Counted from the first letter of the stretch, positions 28,619-37,869 are shown. The stretch: DNA of 64,000 nucleotides from Oscillatoriaceae cyanobacterium M7585_C2015_266 (GCA_015295835.1 DVEG01000020.1:124001-188000); one strand, 5' to 3'. The notes: generated by a model not told the origin, from the letters alone. A program made the numbers and translations.

Positions 28619-29401
28619 TCAAACGCTGACAATACCTGACCACTGTACTTTTTTGAGGTTGTCTCGGCGGTAGGAGAAAAAGTGTTCAGGGGATTGATAA
28701 GTGCAGTAAGGCGCGATCGCTATTTGTTCGGGATATATTGAAAGTTGCTCTAGCTGCAGGGCGATAGTCCGGCGGACGTCCAAACGCACTCGTCCCGGTT
28801 CTGAATCTGGTAAAACCGGAGGCTGGGGAATTTGTTGCACCGCGTCTAATATTGCAGTTGGGTCGTCAGTTGTTTCAGTGGGAGCGATCGTTGCCGTCAC
28901 TTCAGCGGCTACTTCTGTTGAAACTTGATAAACTTCCCCTGCGATCGCTGGCCCTAAAGCTATGCGCAAGTCCTTAAGCTGACTGCCTTTTTCCTGTAGG
29001 CGTGCGATCGCTGAGGGAACTATTTTTGCTGCCGTCCCCCGCCATCCTGCGTGAACTGCTGCCACTTGCCCCGTGCGCTCGTCAGCAATCAGTACCGGCG
29101 TGCAATCTGCACTCGCCACCCATACCGCTTCCCCTGCTGCCTCTGTCAGCAAACCGTCTGCTTGCGGTAATTCAGTCGCTGCCGCCTTCACTGTGCTTTC
29201 CAGTTCCTTCGTACTCAAAACCCTATTGCCGTGTACCTGCTTGACTCGGTACGTCTCAGCTTTTGGGTGCAGCGCCTCCACCAATTCCGCCGGCAAGCGC
29301 GGCCAGAATTGTTGCGTGAAAAAACCGTGCGGCCATTTTTCTAGAAAACTGCACGTTAGATAGGGCAGTCCGTTCCAAGTGCGCCAGTGCCAATTGTGCA
29401 T
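28619..29401 (-). CDS. pgeF: PgeF/YfiH-family multicopper-like purine nucleoside phosphorylase (laccase-domain)
   Basis: 260 residues. The Zn/Cu-site residues of the family are present: His in QVHGNRV, Cys in ASADCTPVLIAD and His in AAVHAGWRGT. YfiH/YlmD proteins are described as peptidoglycan editing factor and as purine nucleosidases with polyphenol-oxidase activity; which role holds here is not decided by sequence. The end FFSYRRDN is also conserved. It lies upstream of CPP1-like on the same strand (241 bp apart) and is divergent from birA. Confidence 0.9.
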   Translation of the reverse strand: MHNWHWRTWNGLPYLTCSFLEKWPHGFFTQQFWPRLPAELVEALHPKAETYRVKQVHGNRVLSTKELESTVKAAATELPQADGLLTEAAGEAVWVASADCTPVLIADERTGQVAAVHAGWRGTAAKIVPSAIARLQEKGSQLKDLRIALGPAIAGEVYQVSTEVAAEVTATIAPTETTDDPTAILDAVQQIPQPPVLPDSEPGRVRLDVRRTIALQLEQLSIYPEQIAIAPYCTYQSPEHFFSYRRDNLKKVQWSGIVSV

Positions 29402-29586
29402 GTCCTCTGATATTGAGTTATTTTGAGTTTCAAACCTTCACTCTGCCGTTGGTAATCGCCTGCTATTTATTTCACTGTTCATTCCCAATTGTGAATGAAT
29501 CTTTTTTCTCACAAAACTACTTTCACATTAGAGAAATAATCCTGGTTTCATGCTAACTTAAGTACAGAACATTTACTGGCACTGCA

Positions 29587-30393
29587 GTGGGATTCAGTCA
29601 AGAAAGATTAGAAGCCACCCTTCAAACATTATTAGAACAAATATCAAGTCAGATGTTCCTGCAGTTTTCTCTGCAGGTTTTCGAGCAAGTGGCTTCCACG
29701 AATCAGACACTCTGGGAGGCGCTCGACCGAGGAGCAGGTGAGGGTACTGTCGTCATCGCCCTACAACAAACTGCTGGTAAGGGTCAGTGGGGACGAAAGT
29801 GGGTTTCTAGCAAAGGCGGACTTTACCTATCTGTGGCCCTGGCACCCAATTTAGCAGTGGAAAAGGCAGCGGGACTTACCCTAGCCTCGGCTTGGGGAAT
29901 TGCCGAATGCCTGCGGGAGCGCGGTGTGCCCGTTGCCCTCAAGTGGCCCAACGACCTCGTAGTCTGCGATCGCAAATTGGGCGGCATCCTCACCGAAACT
30001 CGTGTACACAAAGGCAAAATTACTCAAGCTGTTGTCGGCGTCGGCATCAATTGGAACAATCCAGTCCCTCCTGTCGGCATCAACTTGCAATCCTTACTCG
30101 CCGAACAAACACGCCCAGCTATCACCTGTTTAGAAATGTTAGCAGCGCTCGCTATAAAAGGCATAGACTCTGGCTATCAGCTCTTAGTGCACAAAGGAAT
30201 AACACATTTGTTGCCCAAATACCAATCCCTTTTAACAAATATTGGTCAAAAAGTTGTAATAGAAGGGTGTGAGGGAGTTATAATAGGTGTTTCCGCAACT
30301 GGCGAATTGCGAGTACGCCTAAATCCAAATTCAGCAATTGCGTCAGAAATCTCTCTCCCACCAGGTACCATTAGTTTGGGATATAATCACTAA
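29587..30393 (+). CDS. birA: Biotin--[acetyl-CoA-carboxylase] ligase
   Basis: 268 residues, catalytic and C-terminal domains only; the N-terminal winged-helix repressor domain of E. coli BirA is absent, so this is a monofunctional ligase. Biotin/ATP-site motifs: TAGKGQWGRKWVS (GRGRxGR-like), SKGGLYLSVAL, KWPNDLVV and GVGINWNN. It makes biotinyl-AMP and loads the biotin carrier protein of acetyl-CoA carboxylase. GTG start at 29587; no strong ribosome-binding site is visible. Followed by 376 bp of non-coding sequence. Confidence 0.92.
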   Translation: MGFSQERLEATLQTLLEQISSQMFLQFSLQVFEQVASTNQTLWEALDRGAGEGTVVIALQQTAGKGQWGRKWVSSKGGLYLSVALAPNLAVEKAAGLTLASAWGIAECLRERGVPVALKWPNDLVVCDRKLGGILTETRVHKGKITQAVVGVGINWNNPVPPVGINLQSLLAEQTRPAITCLEMLAALAIKGIDSGYQLLVHKGITHLLPKYQSLLTNIGQKVVIEGCEGVIIGVSATGELRVRLNPNSAIASEISLPPGTISLGYNH

Positions 30394-30769
30394 AATTGGC
30401 TTGCCTCACCGATTTTACCTGGCTGTAAAAAACAATCTGTAACTTCAGGAACTAAGAAGTATAAAAAGGTGTCTGAATTCGAGTTATAACAATTTGATAG
30501 ATTTTTGTAGAAAGTAAATCTGCAAGTAGAGTAAGAGTAGGTCAGGGGGTTCTAGAGTAGCGCGCCTTGCAGTCTGGCCTTAAGGTCAGGCAAAGAAATA
30601 ACTGATATTTTAATACCGAATAGGTATTGACAAAAACTCCTTTTTACGCCAAAAAATAACTTCTAGCTTTTTAGAAATTTTATACGCACGAAAACCGCGA
30701 TAAAATCGGTAAGTCAAACTATCAACCAGTCAATAAAACCATTGTTTGTCAGATTTCTGTGGGGATGTT
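30394..30769. other. Gap upstream of the second M23 peptidase
   Basis: 376 bp. A hairpin (TTGC...TGGCC-TTAA-GGTCA...GCAA) lies at 30567-30593 and TTGACA at 30627-30632. No c-di-AMP (ydaO-type) riboswitch, which sometimes precedes wall-hydrolase genes, was recognised. Confidence 0.35.
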
Positions 30770-32383
30770 ATGCAGCAACGTTCAACAAAGTCTGGAAAAT
30801 ACAGCCCGTTCATGCGGGGACTGAGTTTAATAAGCAGTATCGGAATGCTCAGCAGCGGCATGGTTTGGGCGCAAACCCAGACTTTAAAAGATATCGATCC
30901 TGCTGCTTACGAAACCCCCCAAACCATCGAAATTGTCTCAGCTTCCCAGGAAGCAGCGCCGCCCCCCTTAACTTTAAAAAAGGCAAAACTAGAAACAACT
31001 GAAGTAGCACCAGCCCCAGTGTGGGAAAACCCCAACCATGAGCATATAGATCATATACAAACCGATTCAGAAACTCCCTCGGCAGCAGAGCCCATTTGGG
31101 AACCAACAGAGTCAACTTCAAAAGCCAATCCCGAAGAAACGGCTATTGAAGGATGGGCACCAGAAGTAGCAGCACCAGCAGATTCGCAACCGCAGACTCT
31201 AAAACAGCCACAGTTGGTTTCACCCGCGCTAGAGCCAAATACGCCAGCACCCACCGCAACTGCCAACGTGCAGACTTTTGAAGATTACAATAACCTCTAC
31301 ATAGATCCTTCGAGTTACAGCATTGTTTCGACGAGCGGCTATGAAGAACCAAACACGGTTATTTTGTCAGAAGATTCTACCGGCACTGAAGTAGTTGTTA
31401 GTATAGGAGAAAGTGTAGGAGAAAATACAAACGGCGCTGCAGTAGCACTGTCTCAATCTCATCAACCGCAAGAAGCGAGCGCTCCTGCTAGCTCTATAGA
31501 GAAATCGCAACCCCCTACAGAAACTTACAGCCAGTATAATACAATAGCAGTTAAAGCCGAAACTCTGCCCGTATTGACGACTACAACCCCAAAAGCGCCC
31601 CTCGACCCTCAACCGCCCCTGCCAGTACCTGCCAATGCTCCACCCCTGCCAGTACCCGCATATTCTCAGCCACAACCCCTTGCCAAGACATTAGAACAAC
31701 ATCCGGCACCTGCACCTACCCGACAACATTATGATCAACAGATGTCGCCAACCCACCTCGAACCAATTACCGTCGGTGCGTTTAGCGTCAGCGACAGTAG
31801 CATCGGTTTAAATACGCAACAGAATCCTCCTGCTTCTGCACTTCCCCTGCCAAGTGGATTCTACTATCAAAACACTCTGCCCCGTGCCAATAGCCAACCC
31901 GGAAATGGCAATACCCAGTTGCTATTCCCTCTCACGATTCCAGCAGTTATTACTTCAGCTTTTGGCTGGCGAATTCATCCGATTATTGGCGAAAACAGCT
32001 TCCACAGCGGCACAGATTTGGCGGCTCCGATGGGAACCCCGGTTTTAGCTGCTTATGACGGCAAGGTGAAAACGGCTGACTATCTGGGCGGTTACGGTTT
32101 AACAGTGATTTTGGAACACGACAATGGCACCCGCGAAACCCTTTATGCTCACCTTTCCGATATTTTCGTTAAACCGGGAGATAAGGTTCCACAGGGGAGT
32201 GTGATTGGCACTGTCGGCAGCACCGGTAACTCAACCGGGCCACATCTGCATTTTGAATTGCGCGAACTAACGGCAAGTGGATGGGTGATAGTCGATCCCG
32301 GCGCTCAGTTGCAGCATGCCCTCGCTCAACTGGTTAAAGCTTTGCAAACTGCGCAATCTAACCCTAAGCCTAAAGCCGGTTAG
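30770..32383 (+). CDS. Exported M23 peptidase with long Pro-rich linker
   Basis: Start at ATG 30770, which follows GGGG; an in-frame TTG eight codons upstream is less likely. About 537 residues: a signal segment ending near MVWAQ (residue 30), some 340 residues of low-complexity Pro/Ala/Thr/Glu-rich linker, then an M23 domain. Zinc ligands: H and D in FHSGTDLAAP and HxH in PHLHFEL, plus the metal-site-adjacent FGWRIHPI. A peptidoglycan endopeptidase reaching across the wall by its linker is the likely role; envelope remodelling or division is inference. It differs from the small M23 enzyme at 4450 by the linker. Confidence 0.87.
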   Translation: MQQRSTKSGKYSPFMRGLSLISSIGMLSSGMVWAQTQTLKDIDPAAYETPQTIEIVSASQEAAPPPLTLKKAKLETTEVAPAPVWENPNHEHIDHIQTDSETPSAAEPIWEPTESTSKANPEETAIEGWAPEVAAPADSQPQTLKQPQLVSPALEPNTPAPTATANVQTFEDYNNLYIDPSSYSIVSTSGYEEPNTVILSEDSTGTEVVVSIGESVGENTNGAAVALSQSHQPQEASAPASSIEKSQPPTETYSQYNTIAVKAETLPVLTTTTPKAPLDPQPPLPVPANAPPLPVPAYSQPQPLAKTLEQHPAPAPTRQHYDQQMSPTHLEPITVGAFSVSDSSIGLNTQQNPPASALPLPSGFYYQNTLPRANSQPGNGNTQLLFPLTIPAVITSAFGWRIHPIIGENSFHSGTDLAAPMGTPVLAAYDGKVKTADYLGGYGLTVILEHDNGTRETLYAHLSDIFVKPGDKVPQGSVIGTVGSTGNSTGPHLHFELRELTASGWVIVDPGAQLQHALAQLVKALQTAQSNPKPKAG

Positions 32384-32448
32384 ATAGAAATAGGGAATAG
32401 GGTATGGGGAAGAATAGCTCAATTACCCATTACCCTTTTCCAATTTGT

Positions 32449-33153
32449 CTAAAGATATCCGTGTTCGGCTAAAAATGCAGGAGTAATATTATCCCAAGCT
32501 CCAAGTGATGCTGTTTCTTCTCGTGTATGGGCTTCTGCAAAGTAGCCCGAACGGAACCGAAGGAATTTCTCGACGTATTTGCCCAAAATGTCTGCTTCCA
32601 AATTCACTAAGCTGCCTGGATGGAGGGTGTGTAGGTTAGTGTTTTTGTATGTGTGGGGAATAACAGCTACTTTAAACCAGAAGCCTGCTGGCTCACACTC
32701 GGCAATGGTTAAGCTAATACCGTTGACGGCAATACTGCCCTTAGGAACAATATAGCGAGCAATTTGCTGGCTAGGTACGCTGAAGGTCATTTCCCAAGAA
32801 TTGGCGGTTTGAACCGACTCTTTGAAATAACCAATGCCGTCTACATGACCGGTGACGAAATGACCTCCCAGTTTACTGCCCGCACGCAAGCAGGTTTCTA
32901 AATTCACTAACTCTTTTGCTTGTAGTTTATGTCCCAAGGTGGTACGCCGAAGTGTTTCCGGGGAAGCGATCGCGACAAAACCTTTATTGAGAATCTCTAC
33001 CACAGTCAGACAAATGCCATCAACGGCAACACTATCTCCTATGGTTAAATCTTGTAAAATTGACCTGTAATCTTCTGAAACGCATGAAATCTGCAATTTA
33101 TTGGCTCCCAAAAGCTGAACAGTGCCTAATGCTTGTATTAATCCTGTAAACAC
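32449..33153 (-). CDS. ribE: Riboflavin synthase alpha chain
   Basis: The start is placed at GTG 33153, giving the conserved MFTGLIQALG N-terminus; upstream in-frame codons (to 33219) match nothing known. 234 residues: two homologous lumazine-binding halves, each with a G-x-VAVDGICLTV / G-SIAVNGISLTI strand and H residues in GGHFVTGHVDG. Trimeric enzyme that dismutates two 6,7-dimethyl-8-ribityllumazine molecules to riboflavin. No FMN riboswitch and no other rib gene adjacent. It ends 65 bp from the convergent M23 peptidase. Confidence 0.95.
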   Translation of the reverse strand: MFTGLIQALGTVQLLGANKLQISCVSEDYRSILQDLTIGDSVAVDGICLTVVEILNKGFVAIASPETLRRTTLGHKLQAKELVNLETCLRAGSKLGGHFVTGHVDGIGYFKESVQTANSWEMTFSVPSQQIARYIVPKGSIAVNGISLTIAECEPAGFWFKVAVIPHTYKNTNLHTLHPGSLVNLEADILGKYVEKFLRFRSGYFAEAHTREETASLGAWDNITPAFLAEHGYL

Positions 33154-33715
33154 AGAGCGTAAAAATTTATATAATATGGTACTTAATATTATTCTGGCCT
33201 CGAGGCAGACTGTTGACAACCATTCCCCAACTGCAACTGTTAAGTTTTTTTACCAGCTTGCGGAAATGGGTGTTGTTGCTCAACGTCAAATTCAAGGCAT
33301 ACTAGAATTCAGGGAGTATGTTGAGCATCTAAAAAGCGCGCTCAGGCTCCTTTGTAACTCGCATAGATGCTTTTGTGCCCGGTACATCGAAGAAGCCGCT
33401 GCGGGTACTTCTACTATAACGAAGTTTAGTGGGAGGGGAATTGCGGCCAAGAAACATGATCATTTATATTGATCTTAGTTATCTGACGCACAGTGGCGGT
33501 CATATGCGGTAAGTTAGATAACTCGGCTCGTGGTCTGATGAGTCGTTGCCTGTGGAGGCTTGCTCGTAAGACAGCCAACAGAAGCAGGAAATTCTAACCG
33601 CAAGGTTGGAATCTACCGCGCTTACCGTCAGGTAAGCAGTAGAAGATGTCACCAAAGTACCTCACGTAATGCTGTTTCCACCCCTTCGCCGAGAGTGTTC
33701 TAAGAGGCTGAAACC
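33154..33715. other. Gap containing a solo IS200/IS605-type end
   Basis: 562 bp between ribE and the bifunctional-nuclease gene. 33220-33480 shows nothing recognised; from about 33490 the sequence is a transposon-end remnant. Confidence 0.4.
33490..33655 (+). mobile_element. Solo right end of an IS200/IS605 (tnpB) element, copy A
   Basis: GCCTGTGGAGG at 33548-33558, GAAGCAGGAAA, then CGCAAGGTTGGAATCTA and a perfect hairpin GCTTACC-GTCA-GGTAAGC (33620-33637), followed by AGATGTCACC. This order is that of the region overlapping the 3' end of tnpB and its omega-RNA scaffold in cyanobacterial elements. No tnpA or tnpB frame is present. It ends 60 bp before the bifunctional-nuclease start codon. 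Confidence 0.6.
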
Positions 33716-34225
33716 ATGATTGAAATGAAAGTCGCTGGAATTGCCCTGGATGCAGCAACGCGAAGCCCAATCGTGCTGCTGAGAGATGCGTCGGATAGAC
33801 GAGCTTTACCCATTTATATCGGTCAGGATCAGGCTAGAGCAATAATCAGCGCGCTGGAAAACCACACTCCTCCAAGACCCCTCACTCACGATCTGATGGT
33901 GAACATTATGGATGAGTGGGATTTGAAATTGGAGCGGGTGATCATTCATTCGCTACAAGATAATACCTTCTATGCCATGCTGACTATGCGTCGCGGAGAA
34001 ATTAAAAAAGAGATTGACGCGCGCCCCTCAGACGCGATCGCACTTGCCCTGCGCACCCACAGCCCTATCTGGGTGATGGAGGAAGTGATTGCCGATGCTT
34101 CCATACCAGTAGATCGCGAAGCTGACGAAGCCGAACTCCAAGCTTTCCGTGATTTTCTGTCCAAAATCAGCCCGGAAGATTTTATCAAACGCGGGCAATC
34201 GAGTAGTGAAAATTCTTCATCCTAG
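33716..34225 (+). CDS. Bifunctional nuclease family protein (DUF151)
   Basis: 169 residues, a standard-length DUF151 protein: MIEMKVAGIALDA, PIYIGQDQARAI, RPLTHDLM, and the GRPSDAIALALR-type segment (RPSDAIALALR) near 105. Plant and bacterial members were reported to have DNase and RNase activity; the cyanobacterial role is unknown. A charged C-terminal tail (EDFIKRGQSSSENSSS) is typical. It lies alone between two solo transposon ends in the same orientation. Confidence 0.9.
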   Translation: MIEMKVAGIALDAATRSPIVLLRDASDRRALPIYIGQDQARAIISALENHTPPRPLTHDLMVNIMDEWDLKLERVIIHSLQDNTFYAMLTMRRGEIKKEIDARPSDAIALALRTHSPIWVMEEVIADASIPVDREADEAELQAFRDFLSKISPEDFIKRGQSSSENSSS

Positions 34226-34801
34226 ATTTTAGATTTTAGATGTCAGGATTAGCTGGGTATGGATTGCCATTAAAAATTCCGCTGTGGGTACTACCACTAT
34301 AGCAAGCGCTTAGGGGTAGGGAAAGTTGCGATTTGATTTAGTATATTAAAATCAAAATAACTACTTGAGCCAGTAGCGAGCATACGCAGTAGTGAAAGTA
34401 GTTACGCCTAAGGGCTTACGGTGTATGCCTGTGGAGGATTAGGGGTTGCCAAGCCAAAAGAAGCAGAAAACTGCAATCGTGAGGTTGGAATCTAGTGCTG
34501 TAGCGTCAGTGAGAGCATCTTTGATAAAAAAACCTGTATTTTTGGGTATTTTCCTTGGAAACCATACGCTATTTGGTATCAGAGGGAAATGATGTAGCGA
34601 ACTGTTATGGTATTAATTTTTCGCTGGCATAGTGAGGCTGATTTGAAGATATAAGAAATATTATTGCTTTGTCGTATTTGGGGAAAATAAAATCACGAAG
34701 TGGGGAATTTATTAATCAAAGCAAAAACTTACGAAGGAATAAAAATATAAGGAAAATAGGAAGGAGGTTTTGAAAAAGGGAAGGAGTAAATTTACAAAAT
34801 C
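34226..34801. other. Gap containing a second solo IS200/IS605-type end
   Basis: 576 bp; the remnant covers about 34365-34520. The rest is AT-rich sequence with an AAGGAGG at 34761-34767 and AAGGAG at 34781-34786 near the next gene. Confidence 0.4.
34365..34520 (+). mobile_element. Solo right end of an IS200/IS605 (tnpB) element, copy B
   Basis: Same order as copy A: GCCTGTGGAGG (34427-34437), GAAGCAGAAAA, CGTGAGGTTGGAATCTAG (34478-34495), then a decayed hairpin (GTGCTGTAGCGTCAGTGAGAGCAT). No transposase or tnpB frame. Same orientation as copy A, about 880 bp apart. Confidence 0.6.
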
Positions 34802-35368
34802 ATGTATATGAAATGTGGGGGTTTAAAACTGCTTTTATTTAGTGCGATCGCGAGTGCCATAGCAGTTGGATTAGTGCAGGTAAATGCTTATGGCATTGAA
34901 AAACAGAATTTGACAGAAATTATTACCAAACTATGTTCCGATCCCAAACCGACGACGACGCTACCAGATTTAAAACCTATTGAGTTAAAAACAGCTTCAT
35001 CTGGAAACATAATTACTGCTGATACAATTTTTCAAGAGAGGCTGACAATTCCGAGTCTTTGGTGGGCAGATGAACAATTCGGCGGTAAACTACTAGATAA
35101 TTGGATTGCGTATGTCGGGACAAATGAAACACCGCCAAGGGTGGATTTAATAGTCAATCGGCAATTATGGAGCTTACTGAATTATCTGGAGCGCTATCGA
35201 TTTGTGAATCAGTTTGGGACAATTGCCCGCAATTATGGTTACAATGTCAGAGTTTTTAACCGACAAGGAGTTTTCTTAGCGGCTTATACTTGTGCAGGTT
35301 CGTCTGACTCAAATGTCTGTAGCGTTTGTCTGGAAGCAGGGGCGCGGGCAAGAAGGGTAGGAAGATAG
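34802..35368 (+). CDS. Hypothetical exported protein, 188 aa
   Basis: An N-terminal hydrophobic segment (about residues 8-28) looks like a signal peptide (cleavage near VNAYG). The mature part carries WWADEQFGG, IDLIVN-like and YGYNVRVFNRQG segments and a Cys-containing C-terminus (CAGSSDSNVCSVC). No domain recognised, though similar small exported proteins are common in cyanobacteria. An alternative ATG lies two codons downstream. The nearest AAGGAG is about 15 bases upstream, rather far. It converges with the solute-binding protein gene only 9 bp away. Confidence 0.6.
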   Translation: MYMKCGGLKLLLFSAIASAIAVGLVQVNAYGIEKQNLTEIITKLCSDPKPTTTLPDLKPIELKTASSGNIITADTIFQERLTIPSLWWADEQFGGKLLDNWIAYVGTNETPPRVDLIVNRQLWSLLNYLERYRFVNQFGTIARNYGYNVRVFNRQGVFLAAYTCAGSSDSNVCSVCLEAGARARRVGR

Positions 35369-35377
35369 TAATTTTTT

Positions 35378-36565
35378 TTATTTGATACTTGTGTTGGTTG
35401 TACGAATTTCTATCCATAGTTGGCGATACTGGGCGAGCGCAGCATCGTCAAGAGGCAGGAGAAATTCGCTATTTTTAAAAATGTCGGCAAGAGGCAGCAG
35501 TTGGTGATTAGCTTGTAAAGCTTTGGGCAAATTCTCAGGCTTGGCGCTACTGAAGATGGGAGAAACTGCCAAAGTCTGCAAAGAAATTTGGGTAGCAATC
35601 TCTGGTTTCCAGATAAAATCAATCCACTGCGGTACGAGGTTGCTGCCTGGATTAGCAAGAGGCGAGCGCGGTTGCACCCACAAATCTGCCCAGAGAGCAG
35701 TTCCCGACTGGGGAACGACGGCGGCAATTTTAGGATAATCGCGAATAGCGGGCAAAATATCACTAGACCATCCAACGGCGAGAAATGTATCTCCTAGTAT
35801 CAGGGGTTGCAGATAGGCATTAGAACTGTATAACTTAACTTGGCGGTGTAGCAATTGCAGTTGTTTTTTCAGCTCAGGTATTTTGTCGAGGGCTGTAGTA
35901 TTATAAGACTGACCGAGTTTTTTTAAGGTTAAACCGATAACTTCGCGGGGGTGATCGAGCAGGGAAATGCGAGCGCGAAGTTCCTCTCGCCACAAGTCGC
36001 TCCAATCCGTGGGAGGTTGCAAGCCCAGGGATTTAAATTTATCGGTGCGGTAGGCGATTAAAGTGGTGCCCCAGCGGTAGGGAGCCGCCCAAATTTGGCC
36101 TTTTGGGTCGAGTTGGCCGCGCTCGCCCCTACGGACGAGTTCCTGCCAGCGAGGGGGTAATTGCTGCCACCCAGAAAGTTGAGTGGTGTCGATAGGTTGA
36201 ATTAATTTCTGCTTAATAGCATTAGCCAACCAGTAATCTCCGAGACTGCTGACGTCGGGAATCACCGGGGGTGTTGAGCTAGTAAAGAACGGTAGAGAAA
36301 AGCTGGACTTCGCCTTATTAGGTGCGGCAGTTTGGTTTTTCCAGGCTTGCAATTGCTCGAATAAGACATTCAGTTGCGACTCTATTTTCACATCCACAAC
36401 TACTTCTCGCCCCGCTGACAAGCGAAAGCGGTTCAATACTACGGTTGGAACTGAATTTTTTAGCAGCCGCAATCTTAGAGTTGGCTGGTTTTGTTTCCCG
36501 CAACCAGTAAGCAACTGAGTTAGAGTTGCTGCTCCAGCTTCTGCTATAAAAGATCTTCGATTCAC
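35378..36565 (-). CDS. Tat-exported lipoprotein, spermidine/putrescine-type solute-binding protein
   Basis: 395 residues. The N-terminus MNRRSF is a twin-arginine motif and LLTGCGK a lipobox (Cys near residue 22), so a Tat-dependent lipoprotein is predicted. The body resembles the PotD/extracellular solute-binding family 1 fold: WAAPYRWGTTLIAYRTDKF, PTDWSDLW, and VPQSGTALWADLWV near 285. It likely binds a polyamine or similar small cation or metabolite. No ATPase or permease gene is adjacent, so it is an orphan component here; partners must be elsewhere or it has another role. Confidence 0.78.
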   Translation of the reverse strand: MNRRSFIAEAGAATLTQLLTGCGKQNQPTLRLRLLKNSVPTVVLNRFRLSAGREVVVDVKIESQLNVLFEQLQAWKNQTAAPNKAKSSFSLPFFTSSTPPVIPDVSSLGDYWLANAIKQKLIQPIDTTQLSGWQQLPPRWQELVRRGERGQLDPKGQIWAAPYRWGTTLIAYRTDKFKSLGLQPPTDWSDLWREELRARISLLDHPREVIGLTLKKLGQSYNTTALDKIPELKKQLQLLHRQVKLYSSNAYLQPLILGDTFLAVGWSSDILPAIRDYPKIAAVVPQSGTALWADLWVQPRSPLANPGSNLVPQWIDFIWKPEIATQISLQTLAVSPIFSSAKPENLPKALQANHQLLPLADIFKNSEFLLPLDDAALAQYRQLWIEIRTTNTSIK

Positions 36566-36585
36566 TGTTTATTGAACTTATAGTG

Positions 36586-36640
36586 ACTTGACAATCCCCC
36601 CGACTAATGTCGGTGGGTTCTTACTTCTTAGGAGGCAGTT
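36586..36640 (-). mobile_element. Solo IS200/IS605-type terminal hairpin, copy C
   Basis: Read on the minus strand: AAGAAGTAAGAACCCACCGAC-ATTA-GTCGGGGGG then ATTGTCAAG, i.e. the terminal hairpin plus the GTCAA end typical of IS200/IS605 right ends in cyanobacteria (hairpin 36596-36617). No transposase near it. A different family from copies A and B. Confidence 0.55.
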
Positions 36641-36685
36641 AAAATTGTAGCGACAAAATTTTTGTTGAAAGAAGCAAAGCAGCAC

Positions 36686-37831
36686 TTAGGAGGATAGGGA
36701 GATATGGCAAAGTTCCTCTACAGCCTGTAAAAGTTGCTCTTGGCTCCAGCCACAATAGAGGTGAGAAGCGATCGCGCATCCTCCTGCTCCCACACCTTCT
36801 TTAACATATCCATGCTCATAAGCTTGCAGTTGGGGATAGCGAGAAGTAGTAAAACTCAGTTGCGTGGCCAGCAGAGGAACTGGGCCAACCAAACGAGCCA
36901 GGGCAACGGTATCGGCGGTGGGATCTTCTGCTACCCAGCGGGTAGTTCCCACGACAACATTTTCAGGATGCCAGAAGAGAAAATAGTGACGAGCGAGCGC
37001 TTGCATTAAAGCATAAACAGCAAGCATTTGCGTGCCACCGGCGAGCAAAACCCCCTTAGTGCGACTAGCAGCGAGGGCCATTCCCGCCACTGCTACTTGC
37101 ATAGGATCGCCGACAGCGGCGACGAGAGTAAAAGGCTCAATAAAAGACAACAATTCCTTGCCAGGATGACAAGACTGAGAGAAAAAGCCATGCCCAAATT
37201 TCCCAATCCCGGCACATTGCAAACCAGTCTTGACAATTTCCCACTTTTGAGCGTGATTACATATAGGGTGACTGCTATTAACTTTGCCGACAGCTGCAAC
37301 TCCCAGCCCAGTTAAAATTGCCAGTGCGGTTGTAGTGCCTCCCACCACGCACTCGCCGATGATAAGATAGTCAGCCTCAGAGTGAGCGAATTTTTCGCCC
37401 CATTCTATCCCTTTTGCAAACAAGTGTTTAACGGTTGTCAAATCTAAGGCGCAGCCGGTTGATAGACAGCGTGCAGGAGTGCCGCCCAAGTCGATAGAAG
37501 GAACAGCGGGAGGTTTGGGCAAGCCAGCGTTAAATATATAGAGGGGGATATTTAGCGCGGCGATTACAGCTCTGGAAATCAGCACTGGAGAGGCACCAGC
37601 GCTTAGCGGGGGCAAGGGATAGGAGGGGTGCGGTTGGGGACCATTGTACAAGAATTCGGCATCTGCGATCGCTGTATAGCGTCGATGCTCCGGCGTGCTA
37701 CCCGCTGCTGATATACCGGGTATTTGACTTGTTTCGGTAAATCCCAGTACGCAGGCAAACACGGGCGAGCAACCTCTATAAGTTTGCAGCCATTTTTGCC
37801 CCTGTTGCTCCTGGGTATAAACGCCAATCAT
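36686..37831 (-). CDS. CobT-like nicotinate-nucleotide phosphoribosyltransferase family protein (UPF0284)
   Basis: 381 residues matching the cyanobacterial/archaeal CobT-related family (TIGR00303 type) rather than classical CobT. Segments: GGTPARCLSTGCALD, DYLIIGECVVGGTTTALA, and VLLAGGTQMLAVYAL. Proposed role: activation of the lower ligand base in cobamide synthesis. Cyanobacteria make pseudocobalamin, so adenine could be the base (established for the group, not shown here). The start ATG at 37831 is 39 bp from the tRNA-Asn 3' end on the same strand. Confidence 0.85.
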   Translation of the reverse strand: MIGVYTQEQQGQKWLQTYRGCSPVFACVLGFTETSQIPGISAAGSTPEHRRYTAIADAEFLYNGPQPHPSYPLPPLSAGASPVLISRAVIAALNIPLYIFNAGLPKPPAVPSIDLGGTPARCLSTGCALDLTTVKHLFAKGIEWGEKFAHSEADYLIIGECVVGGTTTALAILTGLGVAAVGKVNSSHPICNHAQKWEIVKTGLQCAGIGKFGHGFFSQSCHPGKELLSFIEPFTLVAAVGDPMQVAVAGMALAASRTKGVLLAGGTQMLAVYALMQALARHYFLFWHPENVVVGTTRWVAEDPTADTVALARLVGPVPLLATQLSFTTSRYPQLQAYEHGYVKEGVGAGGCAIASHLYCGWSQEQLLQAVEELCHISLSS

Positions 37832-37869
37832 TAATATTTAATATATATAATATTTTATATTAATAAAAA

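Noticed and set aside
30394-30769. Possible c-di-AMP riboswitch upstream of the M23 peptidase
   Set aside because: The conserved ydaO-yuaA strings could not be found; only a simple hairpin is visible.
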